A DNA stretch of 64,000 bases, from assembly GCA_963757065.1 (NCBI GenBank), contig CAVWQC010000001.1:434001-498000 (forward strand), read 5' to 3'. The notes under the pieces were generated by a model. That model was not told where the DNA came from, did no database searches, and was given only the letters and a program-made list of their open reading frames with translations. This document shows positions 20,097 to 29,932 of the stretch, in pieces. How positions within the stretch are numbered: the stretch's first letter is position 1; every line of letters begins with the position of its first letter. The stretch comes from PNON01 sp963757065 (GTDB lineage Bacteria > Chloroflexota > Anaerolineae > Anaerolineales > Anaerolineaceae). The position numbers were made by a program, and so were the translations under genes.

Positions 20097-20550
20097 GTAT
20101 TTGAAGAATAAAACCAATGGAAACCAAAGTGCCAACTTAATTTATGCTGATGAAACGTATGCAATTATTGGGTGTGCTTTTGAAGTATACAATCAGTTGG
20201 GTTCAGGCTTTTTGGAACCAGTCTATCAGGAAGCTCTTGAGATTGAGTTGAAAACCCAGGAACATTCCATTTTAGCCCCAAGTCAAATTACCTATCAAGT
20301 ATAAAGAACATGATCCTAAAAAAGGAATATTTTGCTAGACATGATTTGTTTTGGTACAATTATTGTTGAGTTGAAGACGATCTCGCGTCTATCGGTCAAT
20401 CGAAGAAGCTCAGCTTATTAAATTATCTAAAAGCCAGCGGTTATAAACTCGGATTCTTAATCAATTTTGGTCATCCAGCAAAACTTGATTGGAAAGAGTT
20501 TATTGATATATTGAAAACGGTGTCTTTGGTTTTTTTTTTTCTTTGATGAT
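20095..20550 (+). CDS. GxxExxY protein, PD-(D/E)XK nuclease-like (several frame breaks)
   Basis: The first 69 residues are intact and include the family name motif GFLEPVY inside NQLGSGFLEPVYQEALEIELK. The rest lies in shifted frames: LPIKYKEHD, KKEYFA, then ADMICFGTIIVELKTISRL, which supplies the nuclease-like D...ExK core, then EEAQL, NYLKASGYKLGFLINFG and LDWKEF. About five frame breaks occur in 450 bases, each repaired by removing one base, so a sequence error is as likely as decay. Members resemble PD-(D/E)XK nucleases but have no assigned function. It lies between inverted 9-mer repeats, as the only gene of a 505-bp cassette. The end is uncertain because of a T-run at 20529-20540. Confidence 0.75.
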
Positions 20551-20574
20551 TAGTGATATTCGTGTTATTCGTGG
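20548..20574 (-). repeat. Right end of GxxExxY cassette: three 9-base units, inverted
   Basis: On the minus strand the bases read CCACGAATA, ACACGAATA and TCACTAATC. The outer 13 bases mirror 20070-20082 exactly. The repeat ends 10 bases before the ATG of the next gene. Confidence 0.75.
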
Positions 20575-20584
20575 AAATAAATAT

Positions 20585-21258
20585 ATGACAACAATACTTC
20601 TCATACGACACGGCGATAACGAATTCACTCGGCAAGTATCTCCCCGGGCATCTTACCGGGATTCATCTGAATGAAGCTGGAAAAACTCAGGCGTTGCTTG
20701 TTGCTGAAAGTTTAAAGGATATTCCAGATCACATCGATCATATCCAGTCCACTGGAAAGAGCGGTTGAAACCGCGACCCCTCTTGCGAAATACTGAGACC
20801 TAAGTGTGGATATCCAAAAGGGATTTATCGAGATGAACACCGGGTCGTGGACCGGGAAAAATTTTACTGAAATCAAAGAGGATCCAGTCTGGAAGAAGCT
20901 TCGGGAAGATCCTGAAAATCATACGTTTCCGGAAGGAGAAACTTTTGCTGATGCGCAGGTGCGTGTATGGGATGCCTTGAAAACTACTATTGACACCCAT
21001 GATGACAATGCGATTGTGGCTATCTTCTCGCATTCAGACTGCATCAAATTATTGCTGGCAAAAGCGATGGATGCCCCAATGAAAAGATATTATAGCTTTT
21101 CAGTTGATCCGGCTTCACTGAGTATTCTTATCTTTAAGAAGAATCGCATTTATCTGGATGGTTTAAATTTAAAGCTTCCATATCAATGGCAGCCCAGATT
21201 AGTTGGTTCTTCAAGTCAAAGAAAAGTAAGGATTAAATCATTCAGGTTTATTCCCTAA
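20585..21258 (+). CDS. Histidine phosphatase family protein (frame-broken)
   Basis: This is a phosphoglycerate-mutase-like phosphatase. The start MTTILLIRHGDNEFT carries the RHG motif with the phosphorylated His. Continuation in shifted frames gives a YLPG..T.IHLNEAGKTQA segment, LERAVETATPLAKY with the ExxAxxTA region, EMNTGSWTGKNFTEI and IVAIFSHSDCIKLLLA with the second catalytic His. Breaks lie near 20625 and 20765-20800. The substrate is unknown; such enzymes range from sugar phosphates to cobalamin precursors. Its 3' end overlaps the end of the converging aldo/keto reductase gene by 21 bases. Confidence 0.8.
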
Positions 21259-22201
21259 TATCCCATCGATCCTGCCCATTACATCCCTGGTCAACATGGA
21301 AACTGCATCCAATGCTTTCATATTCTGGTGTACCTGTTCCACCCGGCTCGCTCCCGTTATTACCGTGGACACATTGGGATTCTTTAGGCACCAGGCGATA
21401 GCCATTTGGGGCAAGCTGATTCCGAGTTCATCTGATACCGATTTCAATTGTCGTACAGTTTTGATTTTTTCCTCAGTCAGTTCTTTCCTTAGCCATCCAT
21501 AACCCTTCAGAGCCATCCGGCTGTCATCCGGAATGCCATCATTATATTTTCCTGTCAGAATACCTGAAGCTAAAGGTGACCAGATGGTCGTTCCATAACC
21601 AAGTTCTTTATATAACGGAGCAAATTCTTTCTCCACCTTTTCCCGTACCAGCATATTGTATTGCGGCTGCTCCATGCTGGGAGGAGTCAGGTGGTATTGC
21701 CTGGCAATGGAATCTGCTTTCATAATGTCAGCAGCGCTCCATTCAGATGTGCCCCAGTAGAATGCTTTTCCCTGCCGGATGATGAGGTCCATTGCACGGA
21801 CTGTTTCTTCGATGGGGGTTTCAGGATCCGGCCGGTGGGCAAAAATAAAATCCACATATTCCAATTGCAGTCGTTTGAGGGAATTGTTTGCGCCTTCAAC
21901 AATATGCTTATAACATAACCCCTTATCATTCGGACCGTCACCACCCCAGAATATCTTGGTGGAAATAATGTATGACTCACGTTTCCAACCGGTCTGTTTG
22001 AGGACATTGCCCATGACAGACTTCAGCTTTTCCCCCTGAATAGGCTTCAGCGTTGTCGAAGAAATTTACCCCATTTTCGTAAGCGGCGATCATGCAATCC
22101 CTGGCAACAGTCTCACCCACCTGGCCACCATATGTCACCCATGCACCAAGCGAAAGTTCACTCACCTTTATTCCCGCTTTTCCTAAATGTCTATAATTCA
22201 T
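21238..22201 (-). CDS. Aldo/keto reductase, Kv-beta-like (one frame break)
   Basis: This NADPH-dependent oxidoreductase has a TIM-barrel fold and about 320 residues. Start MNYRHLGKAGIKVSELSLGAW; catalytic tetrad parts in FFDNAEAY (Asp, Tyr), ISTKIFWGG (Lys) and DFIFAHRPDPETP (His). WGTSEWSAADIM and the C-terminal NVSTVITGASRVEQVHQNM (cofactor phosphate site) match the potassium-channel beta-subunit-like branch (AKR6/YghZ-like). One frame break lies near 22020, in the KAEVMG segment. GGAGG precedes the ATG. The substrate is unknown; these enzymes commonly reduce small aldehydes or ketones. Confidence 0.88.
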
Positions 22202-22263
22202 ACAACCTCCAAATCATTAATTTATATAACCAATAATTACTTTTGTGTTTACGATTAATGAAA

Positions 22264-25071
22264 TCACTCATTCAATAATCTCGGGTTTAATATCTTTTCA
22301 AGGGTAAAGCCGAACAATGAAAAAGAAATACCTGTAAGAAGCACCAAAACCAGCGGCTCCAGTAGCCGGTATTGTCCGTGATACAGAGCACCCGCTTCGA
22401 TCGCCTGGTAAATTATTGTCCCCCAGGTGGGATAACCGGTGTTGATATTAAACAGCCCCAACGTAACCTCAATAAAGACAAAACTCGGTATCAGGATGAT
22501 CAATTGTGGAATCATTGTCGGAATTATGCGTGGCAACATATAACGCATAATGATCCTGAGACTGCTAGCCCCATATGACTGAGCAGCTTCAATATAAGGT
22601 GCCTCTTTAATGACTAGGAAAGCAGCTCGAAAATTCTTGGTCGGACTGCCAAATACATTCAGGAGGACAATAATTATCAGTATAACCCACAGATTCACGC
22701 CTAAATACGCATATGCCAGCACACTCATTGCCAGAATGGGTAAAACCAGGTTGACCTCAGTCAATCGCTGGATCAAATTATCCACCCATCCGCCAAACCA
22801 GACCCCGGCTGCAGAAAGGATCATGGAAATAATGGTAGTAATAACAGCACCGATCAAACCGACCCCGAGTGCGATCGGCATACCCCATAAAAGCGGAGTC
22901 AATAGATCCCGCCGCATATTGTCTGTTCCGGCTAATCCATATACTTGGCCTAACAAGACCAATTTTGCCTGGATATCGCTGTCTTTTTCAAAAGTCATCC
23001 CATTCAATTGAAGAGTATACCGCCCTGGAACTACTTTCGCATAATCCAGATTTGGATCAGCAAATAACACATAAAATGCAGGAGTGGGAAAGATCTGGCC
23101 AAACGTAAACCATTTCTGGAGATGCGGATTATTATTGACAATCCTGCGGATCGAAATATTTTCAGCCACATTGTATGTCGTACCTGGTATTACTGCGGTG
23201 TTTTTCAGATTAATTTCCCTTCCATCCGGGGTTGTCCAAACTAAAGATGCAAAAGGCCGCTTAATACTGTAATTCCCATCCAGGAACAGGAACACTTCTG
23301 TGGGAAAATCTCCATAATAGTAATCAAAAGTATAAGTGAGAGAAATCTGCTTTGTATCCTTGTTTACGGGAGTATCTATGCGCCTTGCATCCCCTTGTCT
23401 CGCTGTCCAGGATCAATGTGGAAAGATAATCTTTTCCTTTAAATAGGTTTATCCATGTTGGTAAGGCGGTTTTCGGTACAAGCGGCTGCCCGGTCATTGG
23501 GCTTCCAAGCCATTCAGAACCAATTTTTGCATATGGTAATCCGAAGACTGCGTAGAGAGAACCCAGGAATAACAATAAAATGATGGTTAACCCGAACATG
23601 GCTGCAGGGTAACGGATTATCTGGGACCAGGCGGCTTTGATCCCAAACCATATTTTTGAAAGGAACAACTTCGTTTGTTTCCTCCAGGACAACATATCGA
23701 TGTGTATTCGTCTGCCTTGAGTACTGCCTGCTTTTGTGACCTCAATTAGTGAACGTGAAAGAAAATGCCTTCGTGGTCCTCTCGCTTTCCACCAGCTTCT
23801 CTTCTGATAAAGGGAAGGTTCATTTTTCATCATGTGGATCCGTGGATCCACCATCACATAAACGATCTCCAGCAGAAATACAACCAGCCCAAGAATGTAG
23901 GCGAAAATGACGATCAGTGATATTGCGACGATCATCTCTCCCGGATACATATTTTCACCCCAGAAGTTCGGCAAGCCTACTTTTATAAACAGCCATCCGA
24001 TTCCAGGCCAATTGAAGATCACCTCCAGCGCCATTGTCATTTGCCAGAATGTGACCAGCATCATGGAAAAACTGGTGAGGATGTATTGAAATGCAGGTTT
24101 GAGAACATACTGTTTCTGCAGCTTACTGGCTGGTAAACCGATCGCCTGACCCAGGATTACATAATCCTCTTCTGCATAGATCAAAAAATAAGTGCGCCAG
24201 GAATAAACAAGTTGAAAGAACATGCTAAGAAAAATTGACAACACCGGTAATATCATGTGCCTGGCAATAATGGGAATATAGCCAATGGGTGTATCTGGAG
24301 GAATAGTATCCAGCATTCCACCAAATGGCAGCCATTTGAGCTGAAACGCAACAATTGCGATCAGTATGATTCCTATAACCCAACTGGGTATGGAAAAGAT
24401 CGGCGCGAGCAGAGCAAAAAACTTATCCAACCAGCTGCTGTATTTTCTGGAAAGACTCAGTGCCAATGGAACACCTAAAAGAAAAATGAGTAAGTTTGCC
24501 GTTGCGGCTAATAGCATGGTGTTCGGCATGTGCTTTACGATAATATCGTTCAAATTCATGGTTGATCGCCCGTAACCCAACATGGGCAATAAACCTATGG
24601 TTACATTTCGCAACTCTCCCCAATCGAATTTCATTGAATTGATTGTCCACAATAGGTGTCGCGGCCAATAAGGTAGATTTAGACCTGCATCTATGGTCAA
24701 CTTCGCTTCCAAGTTTGCCATGACTTGTTCTTGATCATTTTCTGAGAGTGTGGCAAACGTGGGATTGTCATACTTATACAAATCTTTAGCCTGCGAAATT
24801 TGCTTTCGCAGGTTTGTTTCAACTGGGGCGAATTCGTTCTGAACCCTAATGTGACCGGCCGGTTAATAATAATTACAGTGATGAATATACCAACAAAAAT
24901 AGTGATCGATATTAATAATGCTTTTTTAAGTAAGTAGCGGAAAATATTGAATGCTGTAGATAGGCGCGAGATAATAGATTTATATGAAATACCCATTCTC
25001 CTGGAAGGAGTTCCACCGTTGATGTTCGCGGAAGATGTTGTGTTATCTAGGAAATTAAATTTATCAATCAT
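22264..25071 (-). CDS. Fused DppB-DppC type ABC permease (two frame breaks)
   Basis: Two peptide/nickel-type permease units appear in one polypeptide of about 930 residues. The DppB-like half runs from the N-terminal span (LLKKALLISITIFVGIF) through PSWVIGIILIAIVA and the EAA-like loop GQAIGLPASKLQKQYVLKPAF to VDPRIHMM. The frame then continues without a stop, through a basic linker, into the first span of the DppC-like half (IRYPAAMFGLTIILLLFLGSLYAVFG). The second half holds the EAA loop AAQSYGASSLRIIMRYMLPRIIP and ends at 22264. Breaks lie near 24790 and 23310-23340. A 150-residue extracytoplasmic insert separates the first and second DppC spans. No ATPase gene is adjacent. Confidence 0.8.
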
Positions 25072-25257
25072 CGATCGATATATCTGCTTTCGTTTATTAC
25101 TTGCTCAAATCAGGGACGTTCGTATAAGCCATGGGTATATGCTTTTATTATATGCCTACTAAATATTAACATATTGTGACGTTCTATACTGAACATCTCA
25201 TTTCATGGATTGATATACTGAAAAACAACAAGGGTCGGCGAGTGAAAGTGAGAAAAT

Positions 25258-25487
25258 GCCCCCAGAGGAATTCGAATAGTATTCCCCTTCCGGGGATCCT
25301 CGTTTTGAAAACATTTGTTAAGTGCCCGAGGATCATGAAAACTTGTGGATCCTCCAGAGGAGTACGAATGAATCCCCTTCCGGGGATCCTCGTTTTGAAA
25401 ACAATTGTCAATTTTGTGCCCCCAGAGGAATACGAATAGAATCCCCTTCCGGGGATCCTCGTTTTGAAAAGAATTGTTGAATTCTTG
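25258..25487 (-). repeat. Three tandem tRNA-Glu 3'-end copies with inserted hairpin
   Basis: Downstream of tRNA-Glu, the 3' end of the tRNA (from AAAACGAGGA to the acceptor strand) is repeated three times. The GAGGA landmark falls at 25265, 25357 and 25425, against 25496 in the tRNA, giving spacings of 92, 68 and 71. Each copy has about 17 extra bases in the T-loop, forming ATCCCC-GGAA-GGGGAT on the tRNA strand, a 6-bp stem with a GNRA tetraloop. Copies 1 and 3 (25258 and 25418) keep the full GGGGGC acceptor end; the middle copy is altered and carries an additional degenerate piece. The units are joined by AT-rich spacers. Confidence 0.85.
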
Positions 25488-25560
25488 TGCCCCCAGAGGA
25501 ATTCGAATCCTCGTTTTGGCCTTGAGAGGGCCACGTCCTGGGCCACTAGACAATGGGGGC
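25488..25560 (-). tRNA. tRNA-Glu (anticodon CUC)
   Basis: On the minus strand a complete 73-base cloverleaf is visible. The acceptor GCCCCCA pairs with TGGGGGC, discriminator A. The D-arm contains TCTAGTGGCCCAGGA, and the anticodon stem TGGCC/GGCCA surrounds the loop CTCTCAA, giving anticodon CUC. The T-arm is GAGGA-TTCGAAT-TCCTC. CCA is not encoded. A TAGAAT that could serve as -10 lies on the minus strand at 25573-25578. The 3' flank carries the tandem partial copies. Confidence 0.93.
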
Positions 25561-25665
25561 TGGGCAGACAGGATTCTATCACAACCAACCACCTTTGCGT
25601 AGGAATTTGCCTTTCCAATGTGATGTTAACCTCACACATAGCATTCTAAGCATAGCATTTTGACT

Positions 25666-25671
25666 TATAAT
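25666..25671 (+). promoter_or_regulatory. -10 element of the NfeD-type gene
   Basis: A perfect TATAAT lies 20 bases before the ATG at 25691. No convincing -35 is visible at the right distance. The short leader supports 25691 rather than 25676 as start. Confidence 0.4.
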
Positions 25672-25690
25672 CTAAATGAGGGTAAATCCA

Positions 25691-27037
25691 ATGAAAAGAA
25701 AATTTCTTCACCTCCTGAACGTTAGTATTCTCCTCATCATCCTGAGCATCAGTCTTTCCCAACCGGTATTTGCATACAGCAGTTTAAAAAACGGAAACCA
25801 GGCGATCGTGATGACTGCTTCCGGACCGTTGACACCTGCCATGCTGCAGTACCTCACCCGCGGCTTGAACTATGCCGAATTACAAGGTGCAAAACTGGTC
25901 ATATTCCAGTTGAACACTCCCGGTGGAGAAATTGAGCTTCTTACCCGCATGGTCACTGCTATACGTGGGAGTCACATACCGGTGGTAATTTACATTGCTC
26001 CGCGCGGAGCGATGGCAGGCAGTGCCGGAACTGTGATCACACTTGCCGGGCATGTTGCGGCCATGGCACCGGAAACAGCCATCGGGGCAGCCTCACCGGT
26101 AGGATCGCAGGGTGAAGATATTGGCCAAACTATGGAGACAAAAGCCAAGGAAATACTTAGGGCGACTGTCCGCTCACTGGCAGAACGGCGCAGTCCCGAA
26201 GCGATTGCTCTGGCAGAAGACACCATCCAAAATGCCAGGGCTGTATCTTCTGCAGAAGCATTGAAGATCGGATTGATCGACTTTATTGCTAACGATACAT
26301 CTGACCTGATCGCTCAATTGGATGGATTCCAGGTCCATACTGTGGATGGTGATTTGGTGTTATCCACGAAGGATCTCGTTCAGGTACCGCTCAACAGTTC
26401 CCTCATTGAACAGCTATTGCAAATGTTGACCAATCCAAATATCGTATTTCTGCTATTATCTGTCGGCGTTCAGGCCATCCTGATCGAATTATCCAGCCCG
26501 GGAGGCTGGGTGGCTGGATTTATAGGTGCGGTCTGCCTCGCCCTGGCTACGTACGGGTTGGGTATACTCCCCGTCAACTGGTTTGGGATCGTGTTTTTAC
26601 TACTTTCATTTATATTATTTATGCTGGATATTAAAGCACCAACTCATGGAGCACTCACCGTCGCCGGTATTGGAAGCTTTATCGTTGGAGGCCTGGTTTT
26701 ATTTAATTCCCCCGGGATACCAGATTTCCAAAAGGTCTCAGTGCCGCTGGTGATCGGATCAGCCGTAGTGACTGGAGCAATATTCTTCGTTATTGTAGGT
26801 TTTGCTCTTAGAGCGCGGAAAAGGCCAATCATCTCCGGACAGGAATCGCTTGTTGAAAAGATCGGCATAGTCCGGGAAGTGCTGGACCCGAATGGCAGCG
26901 TTCAGTTGGGTGGTGAGTTGTGGAGCGCTAAATCTGAAGGCGAAGTGGTCATACCAGTTGGAACGAAAGTAAAAGTTGTGACTGTCAAAGGATTGAAGCT
27001 TATCGTAAGAGAGGTTTCGCTTACTAACGATAAATGA
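25691..27037 (+). CDS. NfeD-type membrane serine protease (ClpP-class)
   Basis: The long NfeD protein has 448 residues. A signal peptide (ending about VFAY) is followed by a ClpP/crotonase-fold protease domain: FQLNTPGGEIEL, then RGAMAGSAGTVITLAGH, where the Ser in AGSAGT aligns with the catalytic Ser of stomatin-specific proteases, and a Lys is expected near TMETKAKEIL. Four to five membrane spans (about 235-365) and a C-terminal OB-fold NfeD domain (EKIGIVREVLDPNGSVQLGGELW) follow. The usual partner, a stomatin-like protein, is not adjacent. The ATG at 25691 has GAGGGT upstream; 25676 is an in-frame alternative. Confidence 0.9.
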   Translation: MKRKFLHLLNVSILLIILSISLSQPVFAYSSLKNGNQAIVMTASGPLTPAMLQYLTRGLNYAELQGAKLVIFQLNTPGGEIELLTRMVTAIRGSHIPVVIYIAPRGAMAGSAGTVITLAGHVAAMAPETAIGAASPVGSQGEDIGQTMETKAKEILRATVRSLAERRSPEAIALAEDTIQNARAVSSAEALKIGLIDFIANDTSDLIAQLDGFQVHTVDGDLVLSTKDLVQVPLNSSLIEQLLQMLTNPNIVFLLLSVGVQAILIELSSPGGWVAGFIGAVCLALATYGLGILPVNWFGIVFLLLSFILFMLDIKAPTHGALTVAGIGSFIVGGLVLFNSPGIPDFQKVSVPLVIGSAVVTGAIFFVIVGFALRARKRPIISGQESLVEKIGIVREVLDPNGSVQLGGELWSAKSEGEVVIPVGTKVKVVTVKGLKLIVREVSLTNDK

Positions 27038-27191
27038 CAGCCAATATTTGCATTGATCTTCAAGTGAAAACAGGTATGTTGTTCAAATATCCAACTGTAG
27101 CGGTCACATATCCTATTGATCGTGCTGAAAGAATCTGGTATTTCCTTCTACAGCAATAAAGTCCATCGGACCTGCATGTTATAATCTTGCT

Positions 27192-28131
27192 ATGCCAAAT
27201 ACACCAACTCGCGATCGGGTAAATCCCGAGACCATTGATACAACTCCACTCCGCAGACCACCCTGGATCAAAGTACGCGCTCCATCTGGTCAGACCTCTG
27301 AGTGGTTAGACCAGTTGATGCGACAGAAATCTCTGCATACAGTTTGTGAGGAAGCCGGCTGCCCAAATATGGGCGAGTGTTGGGGCAGTGGAACAGCCAC
27401 CTTTTTAATGCTGGGTGACACGTGCACACGTGCCTGTGGTTTTTGTGATGTCAAACATGGAAAACCGGAGATCCTGGATTGGCTGGAACCGGAGCGCGTT
27501 GCCCAGGCTGTAAAAGCTATGAACCTAAAGCATGCAGTCATCACCAGCGTAAACCGCGATGAACGCCAGGATGGCGGCGCACCGATTTTCGCCATGGTCA
27601 TCCGTAGAATCCGTCAGCTGCTGCCCGGTTGTTCCGTGGAAGTGCTCATACCGGATTTCAAAGCTAACCTTGAGGCGCTGGCCATGGTGATGCAGGCCAC
27701 GACCCGAGATATTGAATCACAATATCGAAACGGTTCCGCGGCTATTCAAATTAGTACAACCGCAGGATCATTATGACTGGTCCCGGTCGGTACTCGTCAA
27801 TGCAAAAATCCTCAATCCTGATGTCCTTACCAAAAGCGGGGTGATGGTCGGGTTGGGTGAAGAGATCGCAGAAGTCAAAGCCGTGATGGAAGACTTACGG
27901 TCATGGGGTGTGGATATTCTGACCATCGGTCAATACCTTCAACCCAGCCGGCAGCATCTGCCTATTCGGAAATATTACACCCTGGAAGAGTTTGAAGACC
28001 TGAAACGATTTGGTCTATCCATTGGTTTCAAATGGGTCGAAAGTGCTCCCCTGGTCAGATCCTCGTACCATGCAGCGGATCAAGTGCGAGCGCTGAGTAA
28101 AGTGCACCACGAATTGTATCAATCAGCTTGA
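27192..28131 (+). CDS. lipA: Lipoyl synthase (one frame break)
   Basis: This radical SAM enzyme inserts two sulfurs into octanoyl groups on lipoyl domains. Both iron-sulfur motifs are present: CEEAGCPNMGEC for the auxiliary cluster and CTRACGFCDV for the radical SAM cluster. TSVNRDERQDGGA and the C-terminal half (NHNIETVPRLFKLVQP, TKSGVMVGLGE, SIGFKWVESAPLVRSSYHAAD) are typical, including the RSSY end. The frame breaks near 27700, where removing one base restores a RPEILNHN reading. It could modify the E2 lipoyl domain encoded at 9.2 kb. About 312 residues after repair. No lipB is adjacent. Confidence 0.93.
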
Positions 28132-28145
28132 TCAATAATAAAAAT

Positions 28146-28179
28146 AAACAACCCGGTCAGTATATTGACCGGGTTGTTT
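28146..28179 (+). terminator. Rho-independent terminator of lipA
   Basis: A perfect 14-bp stem (28146-28159 with 28166-28179), loop GTATAT, ends in TTTT. It starts 15 bases after the lipA stop and may also serve the converging gene at 28199. Confidence 0.88.
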
Positions 28180-28198
28180 TATTTGTGTTATTAACTGA

Positions 28199-28843
28199 TC
28201 ACCCTCGTCGGGGACAATCATCAATGTGGATGCGGGTGGTATCTTCATATGTGGCAAAGGAAGCCCAACGACCATACTCCTGGAAGGAATATGCCGCGAT
28301 TCCCATTTCATCGTCTGGAATCGATGGTGGCAAGATATGCGGTGCCTCCCGCCGGTACAAATGGCTTTTTACGAGAAAATCCACAGCACAAATTGTCACC
28401 CATGAGCCGCCGATGGTGGTTTGCCGAATTGCATCAATATTTGAAATGATCGCCTGGGTATCCATGAAAGTGATGGCTGCTTTATAAACCAGGACCCCCG
28501 ACCAGCTGCGTGCGAAATAAATTATTCCATCGAAAAGATAAACATCCCACTTGTCTTCCATTTCACGCGCCAGGTATAAAGCTCCATCCCGTGTTTGTCC
28601 CTGGTGGGGATAGATCAACTGGCAGTCTACATGGACAGGTTGATCAGGGTCGGTATCTTTAATATGATCTCCATTTGATTTACGAAGTTCAATAAACTTG
28701 GAAGACAATTTCTGGTCTGTGGTAGTGGAAATCATGGTCGTGGTAAAGCTGCGTACATCCAGGTAACGCAGCTTAAACTGGCTGTCTTCGCGGGAGACCC
28801 ATTTCAAGTCTGGTACAAGCGGTAGAGTATTCATCATTATCAT
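28199..28843 (-). CDS. Unknown protein, 214 residues
   Basis: I do not recognise this gene. The product is a soluble, alternating alpha/beta protein without signal peptide or membrane span. The middle part (ALYLAREMEDKWDVYLFDGIIYFARSWSGVLVYKAAITF) looks like consecutive beta strands. It ends in a Cys-containing tail IHIDDCPRRG. The sequence has normal coding character and no frame break. It lies 60 bases downstream of, and on the same strand as, the P-loop protein at 28904, so the two may be co-transcribed. No catalytic motif is evident. Confidence 0.65.
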   Translation of the reverse strand: MIMMNTLPLVPDLKWVSREDSQFKLRYLDVRSFTTTMISTTTDQKLSSKFIELRKSNGDHIKDTDPDQPVHVDCQLIYPHQGQTRDGALYLAREMEDKWDVYLFDGIIYFARSWSGVLVYKAAITFMDTQAIISNIDAIRQTTIGGSWVTICAVDFLVKSHLYRREAPHILPPSIPDDEMGIAAYSFQEYGRWASFATYEDTTRIHIDDCPRRG

Positions 28844-28903
28844 ACGGACTAACCTTCATCCATTATTACAAAACAAAATATTAACAGACAACCCGATAGT
28901 TTG

Positions 28904-29633
28904 TTACCGATTTACCTTGCAAGCAATGTGCCATAATTGATCCAACGAGTCTTCCAAACGTTTCCCTAAAATTTCTCCGCCAGCCGTTGTAACATCATCT
29001 TCATTTGGCATGGTCACATAAGGCACCCTGTAACATTGAATGTTTATGGTTTCAGGTGATCCAGCTGTCACTTCTTCCCAATCATTCTCCTTATATAGCT
29101 GCACCATCTTATCGTCGGATAAACCATGTTCAAGGATGCTGTCAGGTTTGTCTGGATTGAATCGTTTCCGGTTCTTTCGAAGTGATTCTTCCCAGCTTAC
29201 CTGGAGGAAAAGGATGGACATTCTGGCAGCCATATCAGCCGGGATGTGTTTGAATGCTTCTGCATAACCGCCATGTTCCTTCCCTCTCGAGAATTCAACC
29301 AGCAGGGTATACCGCTGATGAAGATTCGGTTGGTCCCGCAGCATCTTATGATAGTCCAACCCGATCCGTTCGATGAGCAAATTCCACAGGTAAGGTGCGA
29401 TAAAGTAACCATCCTTATTTGTGTGCAGGCGGGGATGCCCCATGCGCTCCAGGAGGTCGTCCTCTTCAAACCAGGTCCATAACATGGGAAAATCATCCAG
29501 TTCCAGCAGATCCCCGATATGGAACTTTTCCAATCTCTCTTTCGCGGGAGAGTGATTTGAGGTAGTGGATCACCTCGCTTTTTCCGGCTGCAGGACGAGC
29601 CAGAAGTACCAGAATCTCAAAATGATCTTTCAT
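28904..29633 (-). CDS. P-loop kinase-like protein (one frame break)
   Basis: The N-terminus reads MKDHFEILVLLARPAAGKSEVIHYLKSL, a beta strand followed by a Walker A of the ARPAAGKS type, as in small kinases. The frame then breaks near 29545 and continues with FHIGDLLELDDFPMLWTWFEEDDLLERMG. Further on are HGLSDDKMVQLYKENDWEEV and a C-terminal stretch, with SWEESLRKNRKRFNPDKPDSILEHG possibly a lid-like Arg region. Total about 242 residues. It resembles adenylate-kinase-like P-loop proteins only in outline, and the substrate is not deducible. AGGTG precedes the ATG at 29633. It is followed by the unknown gene at 28199. Confidence 0.65.
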
Positions 29634-29932
29634 ATTCATCACCTGAACAAAATGATCGAAGGGTTAATTAGCTGATAACAATTATCGCATAGGATTGTTT
29701 GCAACAAAACCGGGATCTCTTATTTGTAAGTAAATTGTAGGAATTTACCCTTCGAATAGCCGTCAGAGGCCAGTACCAAAACGAAGGATCATTGGGATGT
29801 CTGCGTTTCGAATTTCCATTTACTGGATTACCCACTCAGGATTTGGTCTATACTAATTTGTTATAAGGCAAGGCACCTCACTGGTTGGAATCCAGCAAAG
29901 GTGCCTGAATAAGGTACAAATGAAGAAGGGTC
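29634..29932. other. Intergenic stretch with one hairpin
   Basis: I see no gene here. A hairpin at 29871-29906 (AGGCACCT with AGGTGCCT, plus an inner CTGG/CCAG) lies just past the end of the secreted minus-strand gene at 29933 and is probably its transcription end; there is no U-tract. Confidence 0.55.

Noticed and set aside
20584..21258. Calling the histidine phosphatase, rarA and E2 true pseudogenes
   Set aside because: Conserved residues are kept on both sides of each break and the breaks look like single added bases, so sequence error is the simpler reading.
25258..25487. Short repeat array resembling a CRISPR
   Set aside because: Only three units, unequal spacing (92, 68, 71), spacers are AT-rich linkers, units match the adjacent tRNA, and no cas gene is in the window.
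27690..27730. Programmed frameshifting in lipA and other genes
   Set aside because: No slippery heptamer or downstream structure is shared by the many sites, and the affected genes are not known to use recoding.
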